From Isoperla grammatica (Eukaryota > Arthropoda > Insecta > Plecoptera > Perlodidae), in assembly GCA_945910005.1 (NCBI GenBank), contig OX246747.1, positions 6,838,966 to 6,902,965 of the forward strand: a stretch of DNA of 64,000 nt. The letters are read 5' to 3'. A model generated the notes under the pieces. That model saw nothing but the letters and a program-made list of their open reading frames with translations. It did not search any database and had not been told where the DNA came from. Below, in pieces: positions 21,060-35,752 of this stretch; within the stretch, counting starts at the first letter, position 1, and the number at the start of each line of letters is the position of its first letter. The position numbers and the translations under genes were made by a program.

Positions 21060-21650
21060 CCGTGTCACCTGGCTGCTTCTTTATTAAAAATATTTCGTCT
21101 TAGCTGTGTTACGTGTAACCATGTCTTATATTACAACTATCTTCATGTAGCACACAAGTTACTCATACTTTTTGGGTGCAATATATTTAGGTGAATTTTA
21201 TATGTCTGTGTAACCAATCGGCTACTCTATTAAAAATGTCTCATTACGTGTAACCATGTTATTTATCACAAGTATCCTCGTGTAGCGCACAAGTTACTCG
21301 TACTTGATGGTTGCAATATATTTAAGTGAATTTGACATGTCTGTGTAACCAATCGGCTACTCTATTAAAAATGTCTCATTACGTGTAACCATGTTATTTA
21401 TCACAAGTATCCTCGTGTAGCGCACAAGTTACTCGTACTTGATGGTTTCAATATATTTAAGTGAATTTGACATGTCTGTGTAACCAATCGGCTACTCTAT
21501 TAAAAATGTCCCATTACGTGTAACCATGTTAATAATCACAGGTATCCTCGTGTAGCGCACAAGTTACTCGTATTTTCGGGGGGAAACATATTTTGGGAAA
21601 TTTACCATGTACGTGTCACCTGTCGGCTACTTCACTCCAAATGTCTCATC
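21060..21650. repeat. 135-bp tandem repeat, about 4 copies
   Basis: CATTACGTGTAACCATGTTA recurs every 135 bp. Each unit also has GTGTAACCAATCGGCTAC. Copy B has the same array at 51600-52190. Confidence 0.9.
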
Positions 21651-21660
21651 TTCACTCGAA

Positions 21661-22010
21661 TCTTCCGTATATACTACCTATAATACTTTATGTGAAGCCA
21701 TTCAATTAATCCTCGTGTCGTGAACATGTTACTCTAACTAAAACTATTAAATTATAACAAACATGAAACAAAAGTTAGTGCATTAATGAATACGTACTTT
21801 TATTACTCATAGTTCTGATTTTTAGACTTATTACCATAACTATTGTTGTAATCATCATTATTATTATCATTGTCAAAATGTGCATACTCGTTTAGATAAG
21901 TGAAACTGTAAGTGGTTACGAATACAAATAGTTATTATTGTAAGAATTATTTCTAACACAATTCTTTATATAAATAAATAAATATATATGTGTCGATAAA
22001 ATTAAAATAA
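21661..22010. other. AT-rich spacer in block A
   Basis: No gene; ATTATTATTATC-type simple sequence. Confidence 0.5.
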
Positions 22011-22011
22011 T

Positions 22012-22196
22012 TGCGGGTTATTCCGCCACGTCCAACCTCGATAATGTGCCGACGTTTCAGGAACCTTATGGATCCTATCCTCGGGGCGTCGAGCTGTCAA
22101 CTGATGTCTCCCGCGCTCGCTGATGGTGGAACTGCGCGCGCCGATGTCACCCCATGTTGTTACTTGTCGGTAGTTCCTTGTTCGAGCTTCGCTCTC

Positions 22197-22202
<6 letters not shown>
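22012..22202 (-). CDS. Candidate terminal exon, unknown
   Basis: The minus strand is open through ARTRNYRQVTTWGDIGA and HKVPETSAHYRGWTWRNN to a stop after PQLF. The same frame is intact in copy B (52524-52714). No domain recognised; a (TA)n run lies immediately upstream. Confidence 0.3.

Positions 22203-22252
<50 letters not shown>
22203..22252. repeat. (TA)n microsatellite
   Basis: About 40 bp of TA in copy A; only about 10 bp at the same place in copy B (52715-52735). Confidence 0.95.
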
Positions 22253-22318
22253 GACATACAAATGTGTTTGTATACTATCTAAAATGTTTTTGTAATTTTG
22301 TATATTTTCCCACAACAT

Positions 22319-23110
22319 GTAACGCTATGGTTACATTTGTTTAAAATTTTCCATTGGGTCACGTTACCCACCGGTTACGTGGGTAGCGTAGCTACAAACC
22401 ATAGCAAAAACGTTGACCCTCGATAAATAACCATTATTTGTGAAGGTATAAGTCACACTGTGACGTGGATAAGTATTATGTCATGATGGGCCTAGGTTAA
22501 GAATCGTTTTTTCCCGCATTACCCTAAGATATTTGAAGATAAAAATTATAAGTATCATGTAACCCGTTGGTTACAATTTTTCTTAAATTTTCCATTTGAT
22601 CACGTAACCCACCGGTTACGTGGGTATCGTAGCTACCAACCAAACCAAAAACGTCGACCCTCGATAAATAACCATTTTTTGTGAGAGTAAACGTCACACT
22701 GGGACGTGGATAAGTATAGAGTCATGCTAGGCCTAGGTTATACATCGTTTTTTCCCGCATTACCCTAAGATATAACAAGATAAAAATTATTATTATCGTG
22801 TAACCCGTTGGTTACAATTTTACTTTGATTTTCCATTTGGTCACGTAACCCACCGGTTACGTGGGTATCGTAGCTACCAGCAAAACCAAAAACGTCGACC
22901 CTCGATAAATAACCATTTATTGTGAGGGTGAACGTCACACTGGGACGTGGATAAGTATATAGTCATGCTAGGCCTTTGTTTTAAATCGTTTCTTCCCGCA
23001 TGAGCCTAAGATATAACAAGATAAAAATTATAATTATCGTGTAACCCGTTGGTTACATTTTTTCTTGAAGTTTCAATTGGGCTACGTAACTCAACGGCTA
23101 CATGGGTATC
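22319..23110. repeat. 240-bp array of GTAACC..GGTTAC palindromes
   Basis: Units start near 22319, 22559, 22799 and 23039. Each has GTAACCCGTTGGTTAC, then about 45 bp later CGTAACCCACCGGTTACG: two inverted GTAACC/GGTTAC pairs with 4-base spacers. Copy B has three unit starts (52802, 53042, 53282), one fewer. The same motif is scattered through the rest of both blocks. Confidence 0.9.
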
Positions 23111-23335
23111 GGCACATCCACTAGTTGGACATTGGCGTTCTGCTACAAGGCGGCATAATACATGCACTACACAATATATATATATACATTTAAGGTACAC
23201 GTTTAGGTTCCGCCTTGTAGCGAGCTGCATTGCAACGTGCGTGTACTCTAATATAGGAATGGGATATGTAAATGTTAGTTATGTTATTCAATAAGAAGAT
23301 TGTTTATGAGTAAAAGGTAAAAAATTTAATATAAA

Positions 23336-23522
23336 AATATTTACAATATTTTCAATTACAATAATATTTACAAATTTAATATAAAAATATTTACAATAAT
23401 TACAATGATATTTACAACTATACTTATTTAAAAAAACTATTTACATAAACTACTATAATATTTACAACTAATTTAGATTAAAACTAAAAAATACAAAAAC
23501 TAACCTACTTACTAACTAAGGA
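23336..23522 (-). other. AT-rich 3' region of zinc-finger gene A
   Basis: Downstream of the stop on the minus strand, many TAAATATT repeats and AAATAAG/ATTAAAT motifs that could act as polyadenylation signals; no clear cleavage site. Confidence 0.35.
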
Positions 23523-26203
<2,681 letters not shown>

Positions 26204-26229
26204 CTAGAATGAAGGCAAACGATTAGTCA

Positions 26230-26620
26230 AGGCCGTTAAGGGTTAACATTTTAGTCCACATCAAAAATGTTAATTTGAGCTAGCGTCTTACAATGAAAAT
26301 GCTAATTTAAGGTATAGATGGACAACGAAAATGTTAATTTGTGCCAGAGTCTAACAATGAAAATGCTAATTTAAGGTAGAGATGGACAACGAAATGTTAA
26401 TTTGAGCCAGAGTCTAACAATGAAAATGCTAATTTAAGGTATAGATGGACAACGAAAATGTTAATTTGAGCTAGAGTCTAACAATAGAAATGTTAATTTG
26501 AGGTACCGATGGACAACAGAAATGTTAATTTGAGCTAGAGTCTAACAATAGAAATGTTAATTTGAGGTACCGATGGACAACAGAAATGCTTATTTGAGGT
26601 ATAAACAACAGAAATGAAGG
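26230..26620. repeat. ATGTTAATTTGAG tandem repeats
   Basis: About six imperfect units of 60-65 bp alternating ATGTTAATTTGAGC..AGTCTAACAA and GATGGACAACGAAA. Copy B (56220-56510) has fewer units. Related scattered units lie at 59160-59340. Confidence 0.85.
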
Positions 26621-26669
26621 CGAACGATTAGTCTAGGCCGTTAACGGTTAACATTTTAGTACACATCAT

Positions 26670-26756
26670 ATTAGGGTCTTGCCGACGGCGTCCAAAAACC
26701 CGACGCCGTTTTCGGCGACGCCACCGACGCCGTCCGTAACTCGGCCATCGTTGGGC
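26670..26756. repeat. GC-rich palindromic segment
   Basis: GACGGCGTCC..CGACGCCGTTTTCGGCG..CGACGCCGTCC contains nested inverted repeats able to form a hairpin. It ends block A. Confidence 0.75.
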
Positions 26757-28350
26757 TAAGGCATGACCGTAATTTACTGCACAATTTGGCTATATGTGGT
26801 AAACAAATAAGTCGGTTGTCAATTATTATTCCTAGGTACATATAGCTATCCACACATTGAACGATCGATTTACAACTACATGCTTCACCATGCAAACAAT
26901 CATAAGAGTGAGAGATGACCTTAACAATAGAGTGACGATCTTGGTAGGGCCACCCAAGCCGGACTGGTCGAGGAGGAGAAGTCAGACGAAGTGCAGTCCA
27001 CACCCCAATCCCCTTTCCCCCCACTGTCCCATTGAATATTTCTCCTCCCACTTGGCCCTGCCCTCCCTTGCTGGACTCCCGTATGACAACTCACGCGACG
27101 TACAATGGATCTGATTCGGATGTGGCTTTATTCTTCATTATCATCTTTCTCATCTTCATTATCACCCGCTCATCGTCTCGATTAGCCATCGTTGCATAAA
27201 TATGAGACGTTAAGCCCCATTAATCAATCATCATCTTATAGTATGTTATGGTTGAGAGTATCGAAAGCTTTGCTAAAATCAATAAACATAGCTACAATAT
27301 GCATATTATCGTCTAGTTTTGAATTAACGAAATCCGTAAATTGTAACAATAAATCTGACGTACTTCTCCCTTTCTGGAAGCCATATTGTTGATTAGTTAT
27401 AATGTTGAAATTAGCCAAATATTTTGATGGCGCAATTTCCACACAACGTTCTAATATTTTTTCAATTACTGGCAGTAACGCGATAGGTCTGTAGTTACTA
27501 TCATCAAGATGATCTCCTTTTTGGTAAATAGGTCTAAATTCTAATAATAATAATAATCATAATAATAACAATAATAATAATAAGTATTTATGGCAACTGC
27601 AATTAGATAATGGTCTGTAATTTTCGTAGTATAAATAACAGAATTAAGAGGTGAGAAATTACATTTTATAAATAAGTGGTCAATGCAAGTTTGAGAAAGA
27701 GTGACACCCCTAAATTCTTCTCAAGTAACGCCATTTACACAATTATAGAACCCGCTAGCCGCAAGCATATTCTTATAAGTGAGTACACACGTGTCCTCCT
27801 CATTTAAGATATCCAAATTCATATCACCTATAATCAGCATATTAGATACGGATACATTATCACGTATGTACCTTTCTACTTCATTTACAAAATTAAGTTT
27901 CGTATTATTGTCTGGATGCCTATAGATTGCCAACAAATAAAATTACTGGCTAACATTGCGAACGTGGAAGGTAGCTCTCATTCCTTCAAAATTATCAAAC
28001 TCAGCATTTGATAACACAAAATCAATATCATTTTTTACAAATAAAAGTAGACCACCACCGCGTCTATGAGTGCGAAGTTTTGAAAATAATTTGTAGCCAT
28101 CTAAATGATGTGTCAACCTCAAAACCTGATACTGAAGTTTCACTTAAAACTAAAATTTGAAATTTCTCTAACTGGTTTTGCAGAACTACTTTCAGTTCGT
28201 CCCAATGTTTATTTAATGACCGTATGTTTAGATGTAATACCGTAACTCCTGTTTTTGACTCAAACCAACTATCTAAGTCGTTTGTTATCAAACATCTATT
28301 TTCATCTACATAATCGTACATAATATCATCCATGTCACCACACACAATAA
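26757..28350 (-). pseudogene. CR1-superfamily LINE ORF2, broken
   Basis: Minus strand, in order: endonuclease N-part (TVLHLNIRSLNKHWDELK, LVLSET), GGGLLLFVKNDIDF, YRHPDNNTKLNF with IIGDMNLDIL, and KITDHYLIAVAI at the end of the endonuclease. An (AAT)n run (27540-27590) replaces the linker. RT motifs follow (PVIEKILERC, QYGFQKGRSTSDLLLQF, IDFSKAFDTLNHNIL). A chimeric retroposon (26940-27234) stands where the catalytic core should be, and the thumb resumes with SYMYLGIIIDN. Several frame changes. Confidence 0.85.
26940..27234 (+). mobile_element. Chimeric H1-head/H2-body retroposon, 5'-truncated
   Basis: The end of an H1 head (GGTAGGGCCACCCAAGCCGG) is joined to an H2 body and the shared tail. 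It lies inside the LINE RT region together with a loss of the RT catalytic segment. Confidence 0.85.
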
Positions 28351-28884
28351 TCCCCTCTTATTCAATCTGCCTAAGGTCTTGGAATGTGTTGATACGAATA
28401 ACACACATACGAATAACACACACACGAATAACCTGAGTGTTCGTCCCTTCGTACAAGGATTTTTCCGTGTAATGCCCAAACAAGATAGGGGGGGGGGTCT
28501 ATAATGTCACTAAATTGTGACATAATGTATGTACAGCTCTAAAGAAAGGGTGTTCAAACTTCAACATTGGCAAGTATATTTTGTCAGCCTGATGATCTAA
28601 AGAAATAAGAAACTTTTTTAAAATTTAAGATATAAGATTTATTATTAAATTTAAAATTTAAGAAATTTTAAGACTTTTATAAAGGTGAAAATCAAAATAC
28701 GCTATATAGACTTACTTTGACCCACCAGTTTAAACTATGTGTTTAGGCCATGAAGATCGAAATATGCTATTTAGTTTAACTCCCCAACGTAAGCCTTCGC
28801 AAACCTCCCTCATCTACTCCCATATCTACTCTTCCTTTCATTCGCGCCTTTATCGCAGTAGTTGAAAGTAATTCCAACCGTATA
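28351..28884. other. No gene seen
   Basis: Contains three short repeats of ACGAATAACACACA, a G homopolymer near 28490 and AT-rich sequence; could be LINE 5' untranslated region. Confidence 0.4.
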
Positions 28885-30415
28885 TTGTACCCCTGGAAAC
28901 CCTAAACATAGCAAGCGTAACTTATGAGGCTGGTGCAGAAAGCATGTATTGTACCCCTGGCAACCCTAAACATAGCAAGCGTAACTTATGAGGCTGGTGC
29001 AGAAAGCATGTATTGTACCCCTGGCAACCCTAAACATAGCAAGCGTAACTTATGAGGCTGGTGCAGAAAGCATGTATTGTACCCCTGGCAACCCTAAACA
29101 TAGCAAGCGTAACTTATGAGGCTGGTGCAGAAAGCATGTATTGTACCCCTGGCAACCCTAAACATAGCAAGCGTAACTTATGAGGCTGGTGCAGAAAGCA
29201 TGTATTGTACCTTTGGCAACCCTAAACATAGCAAGCGTAACTTATGAGGCTGGTGCAGAAAGCATGTATTGTACCCCTGGCAACCCTAAACATAGCAAGC
29301 GTAACTTATGAGGCTGGTGCAGAAAGCATGTATATTGTACCTTTGGCAACCCTAAACATAGCAAGCGTAACTTATGAGGCTGGTGCAGAAAGCATGTATT
29401 GTACCTTTGGCAACCCTAAACATAGCAAGCGTAACTTATGAGGCTGGTGCAGAAAGCATGTATTGTACCCCTGGCAACCCTAAACATAGCAAGCGTAACT
29501 TATGAGGCTGGTGCAGAAAGCATGTATTGTACCCCTGGCAACCCTAAACATAGCAAGCGTAACTTATGAGGCTGGTGCAGAAAGCATGTATTGTACCCCT
29601 GGCAACCCTAAACATAGCAAGCGTAACTTATGAGGCTGGTGCAGAAAGCATGTATTGTACCCCTGGCAACCCTAAACATAGCAAGCGTAACTTATGAGGC
29701 TGGTGCAGAAAGCATGTATTGTACCCCTGGCAACCCTAAACATAGCAAGCGTAACTTATGAGGCGGGTGCAGAAAGCATGTATTGTACCCCTACAACCCT
29801 AAACATAGCAAGCGTAACTTATGAGGCTGGTGCAGAAAGCATGTATTGTACCCCTGGCAACCCTAAACATAGCAAGCGTAACTTATGAGGCTGGTGCAGA
29901 AAGCATGTATTGTACCCCTGGCAACCCTAAACATAGCAAGCGTAACTTATGAGGCTGGTGCAGAAAGCATGTATTGTACCCCTGGCAACCCTAAACATAG
30001 CAAGCGTAACTTATGAGGCTGGTGCAGAAAGCATGTATTGTACCCCTGGCAACCCTAAACATAGCAAGCGTAACTTATGAGGCTGGTGCAGAAAGCATGT
30101 ATTGTACCCCTGGCAACCCTAAACATAGCAAGCGTAACTTATGAGGCTGGTGCAGAAAGCATGTATTGTACCCCTGGCAACCCTAAACATAGCAAGCGTA
30201 ACTTATGAGGCTGGTGCAGAAAGCATGTATTGTACCCCTGGCAACCCTAAACATAGCAAGCGTAACTTATGAGGCTGGTGCAGAAAGCATGTATTGTACC
30301 CCTGGCAACCCTAAACATAGCAAGCGTAACTTATGAGGCTGGTGCAGAAAGCATGTATTGTACCCCTGGCAACCCTAAACATAGCAAGCGTAACTTATGA
30401 GGCTGGTGCAGAAAC
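28885..30415. repeat. 64-bp minisatellite, about 24 copies
   Basis: CCTAAACATAGCAAGCGTAA recurs every 64 bp with very high identity; a few units are 63-66 bp (for example at 29330 and 29790). Because 64 is not a multiple of 3, every frame is soon closed. Confidence 0.97.
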
Positions 30416-31300
30416 CATGTATTTACGAATGTATGAAAGAACGCTAAGTATCTGTCTGTTCGTTGAAACATTGTGCGTTCATTACAGCGGTATATAAGGA
30501 TCTGAGGTAACGCGACTAATTACGTTGGGAGAGATATGACTTATTAATTAGTAACTGTGTGGTTACTTACGACACCCATAGCACAATGTAATCGGATTAA
30601 AGCTGGTAACCTGTATTTCCACCCCTCACGGGGTTCGGTACTTGCACTGAAACTCCGTATCTCAGGTGATTTTCTCCAGTTTATCGAAACTCGCCCATGT
30701 GGCGTGGACCCGCTGCAATGAAAAATCCAGTTGATTATTAGAGACTAGAGAGCCGTGCTCATAAACAAATATGTGTTTGGTTAATGGTATTTTATAGACT
30801 CAACCAAATAATATGGAGCATGCACTTTTTACGTGCCATCTTTATAGTGAATGCCAATATTATAACAATAAGCGTAATATGTTATACCCATCGTTATTAT
30901 ACATTGTCAAATTAAAAAACTGATAAAATAATAGTAAAAGATTGTAGATTAAAATATTAACATGTCTTCCATAGAGGAGGATTGGATTGGTGGAGTGAAT
31001 CGCACCTAACCTCAGCTGCTTACAGCGGCGAGGGTAGATGTAAACTTCGACCTACAATGCCAGTATTTACATGTCTGCCATAGAGGAGGATTGGTGGAGT
31101 GAATCGCACCTAATCTTAGCTACTAAAATTAAATTTTGTATATTTTTATTCCATATTAATAGCGGTGAAGCCGTTCCTTGCCGCTGCATTGCACGCTAGC
31201 GCTCTGCTAGGGAAGCGCAAGCGAATAAGACTGTCTTCACAACAGACTGCCATTTGTGGCGGCGCTCGAATATCAAATTTACCACTGACCGCTTCTCTTC
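30416..31300. other. Block-A right-end remnant and AT-rich DNA
   Basis: 30416-30600 matches 59960-60115 (TTTACGAA.GT.T.., GATAAGGATCTG). A 55-bp direct duplication (CATAGAGGAGGATTGG) occurs at 30969-31020 and 31079-31124. No gene. Confidence 0.55.
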
Positions 31301-31309
31301 TTTGTTTTT

Positions 31310-31470
31310 TCTAAGTTGAAATTTGTAATTTTACAACCAGGTATTCAAGAAAATCGTGAATTTACCTATTTCGGGACTAAAGATGCCCCAAAATTAACAT
31401 TTCATGACGCGGGACACTTGTGCCAAATTCGGGACTTTCCCGCATTTTTCGGGACGTCTAGTCACCCTTT
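31310..31470 (-). mobile_element. hAT-like terminal fragment
   Basis: The minus strand begins GGGTGACTAGACGTCCCG and continues with repeated GGGAC/TCCCG motifs, the form of a common hAT-family end (usually CAGGGTGAC.AGACGTCCCG). The other end is missing. Confidence 0.5.
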
Positions 31471-31940
31471 TGCGTTGAGTTGTCGGTCGGGCCGTGACCA
31501 GGGTCCAAGAAGCCACAGATCCATTGCAGGCCGTGGCCAATGAAGCCAGACTGACCGCTGGCGCTATCTGAGCGCAACATATGTGTGTGTGTGTGCCAGG
31601 GGAACTGGGAAAGTAGAGTGGAGGTTGATTCATACTTCCGCTGTGCGAATACCACAACCGATTGCCAATCCCAAATCGGCTGCACTGCGGCCCCGGTTTG
31701 TTGTTGTTTGTCTATCTTGCCATTTCTGCCAATCAAAATGTCTCAAGTTTCTAAGTTGGGGGATGTCAAAAGTCGTTCAAATCTGTGGCTAGCTTGTGTA
31801 AACGTAGTCAGTAGCAGCATGGCTGCTCACAATTTATTTGGATGCTACAATTTAGCGAAATTGTTTTTTTTTTTCGTAAGCTGGAATCAGTACATGACTC
31901 ACAGAAACACTTCAACCAGACAGTAATACAGGTGAAAACT
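31471..31940. other. No confident gene
   Basis: Overlapping short ORFs on both strands without family resemblance. Confidence 0.4.
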
Positions 31941-31943
31941 TAC

Positions 31944-31986
31944 TTGGGTTTGTCTCTATTGTTGCTGTTTCCGGGTAGGCCATAGG
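31944..31986 (-). CDS. Small exon downstream of 39-bp repeat exon
   Basis: 43 bp between a good acceptor (TTTTGTTGCAG) and donor (CCAA|GTAAGTTTTC). The phase fits the donor of the repeat exon (phase 1 in, phase 2 out), and it reads YGLPGNSNNRDKP. Confidence 0.45.
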
Positions 31987-32164
31987 CTGCAACAAAAGAT
32001 TAAATGTGATAACATATAACATCAACGATATGAATGACATCAACAGAACGACTGCAACAAAAATGTAATACGGGGGTGAACTTACAAGTGATAACATATT
32101 AATACATCAGCGAGATAAATCACATCAACAGAACTACTGCAACTGGAGAGGAATATGAACTTAC

Positions 32165-34240
32165 CACAGTCCAGTAATGCATCGGGGGTCTGCGTGGCCC
32201 TGGATACTCCCAGAGCACCTTCTGGGGTCTGCGTGGCCCTGGAATCTCCCAGACCACCTTCTGAAGTCTGCGTGGCCCTGGATACTCCCAGACCACCTTC
32301 TGGGGTCTGCGTGGCCCTGGATACTCCCAGACCACCTTCTGGGGTCTGCGTGGCCCTGGATACTCCCAGACCACCTTCTGGGGTCTGCGTGGCCCTGGAT
32401 ACTCCCAGAGCACCTTCTGGGGTCTGCGTGGCCCTGGATACTCCCAGACCACCTTCTGGGGTCTGCGTGGCCCTGAATACTCCCAGACCACCTTCTGGGG
32501 TCTGCGTGGCCCTGGATACTCCCAGAGCACCTTCTGGGGTCTGCGTGGCCCTGGAGTCTCCCAGAGCACCTTCTGGGGTCTGCGTGGCCCTGGATACTCC
32601 CAGAGCACCTTCTGGGGTCTGCGTGGCCCTGGATACTCCCAGACCACCTTCTGGGGTCTGCGTGGCCCTGGAGTCTCCCAGACCACCTTCTGGGGTCTGC
32701 GTGGCCCTGGATACTCCCACACCACCTTCTGGGGTCTGCGTGGCCCTGGATACTCCCAGAGCACCTTCTGGGGTCTGCGTGGCCCTGAATACTCCCAGAC
32801 CACCTTCTGGGGTCTGCGTGGCCCTGAATACTCCCAGACCACCTTCTGGGGTCTGCGTGGCCCTGGATACTCCCAGAGCACCTTCTGGGGTCTGCGTGGC
32901 CCTGGAGTCTCCCAGAGCACCTTCTGGGGTCTGCGTGGCCCTGGATACTCCCAGAGCACCTTCTGGGGTCTGCGTGGCCCTGGATACTCCCAGACCACCT
33001 TCTGGGGTCTGCGTGGCCCTGGAGTCTCCCAGACCACCTTCTGGGGTCTGCGTGGCCCTGGATACTCCCACACCACCTTCTGGGGTCTGCGTGGCCCTGG
33101 AGTCTCCCAGAGCACCTTCTGGGGTCTGCGTGGCCCTGGATACTCCCAGAGCACCTTCTGGGGTCTGCGTGGCCCTGGAGTCTCCCAGAGCACCTTCTGG
33201 AGTCTGCGTGGCCCTGGAGTCTTCCAGAGCACCTTCTGGGGTCTGCGTGGCCCTGGAGTCTCCCAGAGCACCTTCTGCGGTCTGCGTGGCCCTGGAGTCT
33301 CCCAGAGCACCTTCTGGGGTCTGCGTGGCCCTGGAGTCTCCCAGAGCACCTTCTGGGGTCTGCGTGGCCCTGGATACTCCCAGACCACCTTCTGGGGCCT
33401 GCGTGGCCCTGGATACTCCCAGACCACCTTCTGGGGTCTGCGTGGCCCTGGAGTCTCCCAGAGCACCTTCTAGGGTCTTTGTGGCCCTGGAGTCTCCCAG
33501 AGCACCTTCTGGGGTCTGCGTGGCCCTTGAGTCTCCCAGAGCACCTTCTGGGGTCTGCGTGGCCCTGGATACTCCCAGAGCACCTTCTGGGGTCTGCGTG
33601 GCCCTGGAGTCTCCCAGAGCACCTTCTGGGGTCTGCGTGGCCCTGGAGTCTCCCGGAGCACTTTCTGGGGTCTGCGTGGCCCTATAGTCTCCCAGAGCAC
33701 CTTCTGGGGTCTGCTTGGCCCTGGAGTCTCCCAGAGCACCTTCTGGGGTCTGCGTGGCCCTTGAGACTCCCAGAGCACCTTCTGGGGTCTGCGTGGCCCT
33801 GGAGTCTCCCAGAGCACCTTCTGGGGTCTGCGTGGCCCTATAGTCTCCCAGAGCACCTTCTGGGGTCTGCGTGGCCCTGGAGTCTCCCAGAGCACCTTCT
33901 AGGGTCTGCGTGGCCCTTGAGTCTCCCAGAGCACCTTCTGGGGTCTGCGTGGCCCTGGATACTCCCAGAGCACCTTCTGGGGTCTGCGTTGCCCTGGAGT
34001 CTCCCAGAGCACCTTCTGGGGTCTGCGTGGCCCTGGAGTCTCCCAGAGCACCTTCTGGGGTCTGCGTGGCCCTGGATACTCCCAGAGCACCTGCTGGGGT
34101 CTGCGTGGCCCTTGAGTCTCCCAGAGCACCTTCTGGGGTCTGCGTGGCCCTTGAGTCTCCCAGAGCACCTTCTGGGGTCTGCGTGGCCCTTTAGTCTCCC
34201 AGAGCACCTTCTGGGGTTTGCGTGGATTTGGTGGCTTGCT
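32165..34240 (-). CDS. Repeat exon: 39-bp units encoding 13-residue repeats
   Basis: About 53 units of 39 bp. On the minus strand one frame reads G(V/D)SRATQTPEG(A/G)L and runs from about 34190 to a canonical donor at 32165 (TGTG|GTAAGTTC). Upstream it begins NELGSQQATKSTQTPEG. A TAA at 34191-34193, in the second unit, interrupts this frame; the rest, about 675 codons, is open. Other frames and the plus strand are also long-open because 39 is a multiple of 3, so openness alone is weak evidence; the splice sites and matching phase favour the minus strand. Confidence 0.4.
32170..34228. repeat. 39-bp minisatellite, about 53 copies
   Basis: The unit GGGGTCTGCGTGGCCCTGGA plus TACTCCCAGA(G/C)CACCTTCT. 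Three alternating positions (GATACT/GAGTCT; GAG/GAC) create a limited set of unit types whose order could be used for allele typing. Confidence 0.97.
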
Positions 34241-34439
34241 GGCTGCCCAACTCGTTGAAAAAATGCACTACTTCTCGGAACATCCTGCAGATTTTGACAA
34301 GGAAGAGCCAGAACAAAGTAGAAAAATTAAAGACAGCCAGTAAGCTAGAACTAAATGGAGCTAGAAAATACAAGAGATAGCTAGAAATAGCAAGAACTCG
34401 CTAGACATTGCTTGACGTAGTTAGAGATTGCTGTAGTTA

Positions 34440-35752
34440 GTATAAGCCAGAACAAGCTTGAGTAAGCCAGGTAGCTAGACATTGCCTGATATAGCTAGAG
34501 GTTACTGTAATAAGTATCAGCCAGAACAAGCTTGAGATAGCCAGGTAGCTAGACATTGCCTGATATAGCTAGAGGTTACTGTAGCAAGTATAAGCCAGAA
34601 CAAGCTTGAGATAGCCAGGTAGCTAGACATTGCCTGATATAGCTAGAGGTTACTGTAGCAAGTATCAGCCAGAACAAGCTTGAGATAGCCAGGTAGCTAG
34701 ACATTGCCTGATATAGCTAGAGGTTACTGTAGCAAGTATCCGCCAGAACAAGCTTGAGTAAGCCAGGTAGCTAGACATTGCCTGATATAGCTAGAGGTTA
34801 CTGTAGCAAGTATCAGCCAGAACAAGCTTGAGATAGCCAGGTAGCTAGACATTGCTTGATATAGCTAGAGGTTACTGTAGCAAGTATCAGCCAGAACAAG
34901 CTTGAGATAGCCAGGTAGCTAGACATTGCCTGATATAGCTAGAGGTTACTGTAGCAAGTATCCGCCAGAACAAGCTTGAGTAAGCTGGAGGTTACTGTAG
35001 CAAGTATCAGCCAGAACAAGCTTGAGATAGCCAGGTAACTAGACATTGCCTGATATAGCTAGAGGTTACTGTAGCAAGTATCAGCCAGAACAAGCTTGAG
35101 GTGAGGCCAGGTAGCTAGACATTGCCTGATATAGCTAGAGGTTACTGTAGCAAGTATCAGCCAGAACAAGCTTGAGATAGCCAGGTAGCTAGACATTGCC
35201 TGATATAGCTAGAGGTTACTGTAGCAAGTATCAGCCAGAACAAGCTTGAGATAGCCAGGTAGCTAGACATTGCCTGATATAGCTAGAGGTTACTGTAGCA
35301 AGTATCACTCAGAACAAGCTTGAGATAGCCAGGTAGCTAGACATTGCCTGATATAGCTAGAGGTTACTGTAGCAAGTATCAGTCAGAACAAGCTTGAGAT
35401 AGCCAGGTAGCTAGACATTGCCTGATATAGCTAGAGGTTACTGTAGCAAGTATCAGTCAGAACAAGCTTGAGATAGCCAGGTAGCTAGACATTGCCTGAT
35501 ATAGCTAGAGGTTACTGTAGCAAGTATCAGTCAGAACAAGCTTGAGATAGCCAGGTAGCTAGACATTGCCTGATATAGCTAGAGGTTACTGTAGCAAGTA
35601 TCAGCCAGAACAAGCTTGAGATAGCCAGGTAGCTAGACATTGCCTGATATAGCTAGAGGTTACTGTAGCAAGTATCAGCCAGAACAAGCTTGAGATAGCC
35701 AGGTAGCTAGACATTGCCTGATATAGCTAGAGGTTACTGTAGCAAGTATCAG
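34440..35752. repeat. 74-bp minisatellite, about 18 copies
   Basis: GTAGCTAGACATTGCCTGAT recurs every 74 bp, with one partial unit near 34985. It ends exactly at the broken edge of the LINE ORF2 at 35753. Confidence 0.97.

Noticed and set aside
28905..30400. Interstitial telomere (CCCTAA)
   Set aside because: CCCTAAAC occurs once per 64-bp unit only; it is not a hexamer run.
28885..30415. CRISPR-like array
   Set aside because: Units are contiguous 64-bp direct repeats without variable spacers, in eukaryotic sequence.
32155..33687. 510-codon plus-strand ORF of SGVCVALDTPRAP repeats
   Set aside because: Same 39-bp array; the unit length keeps several frames open. Only the minus strand shows splice sites with matching phase.
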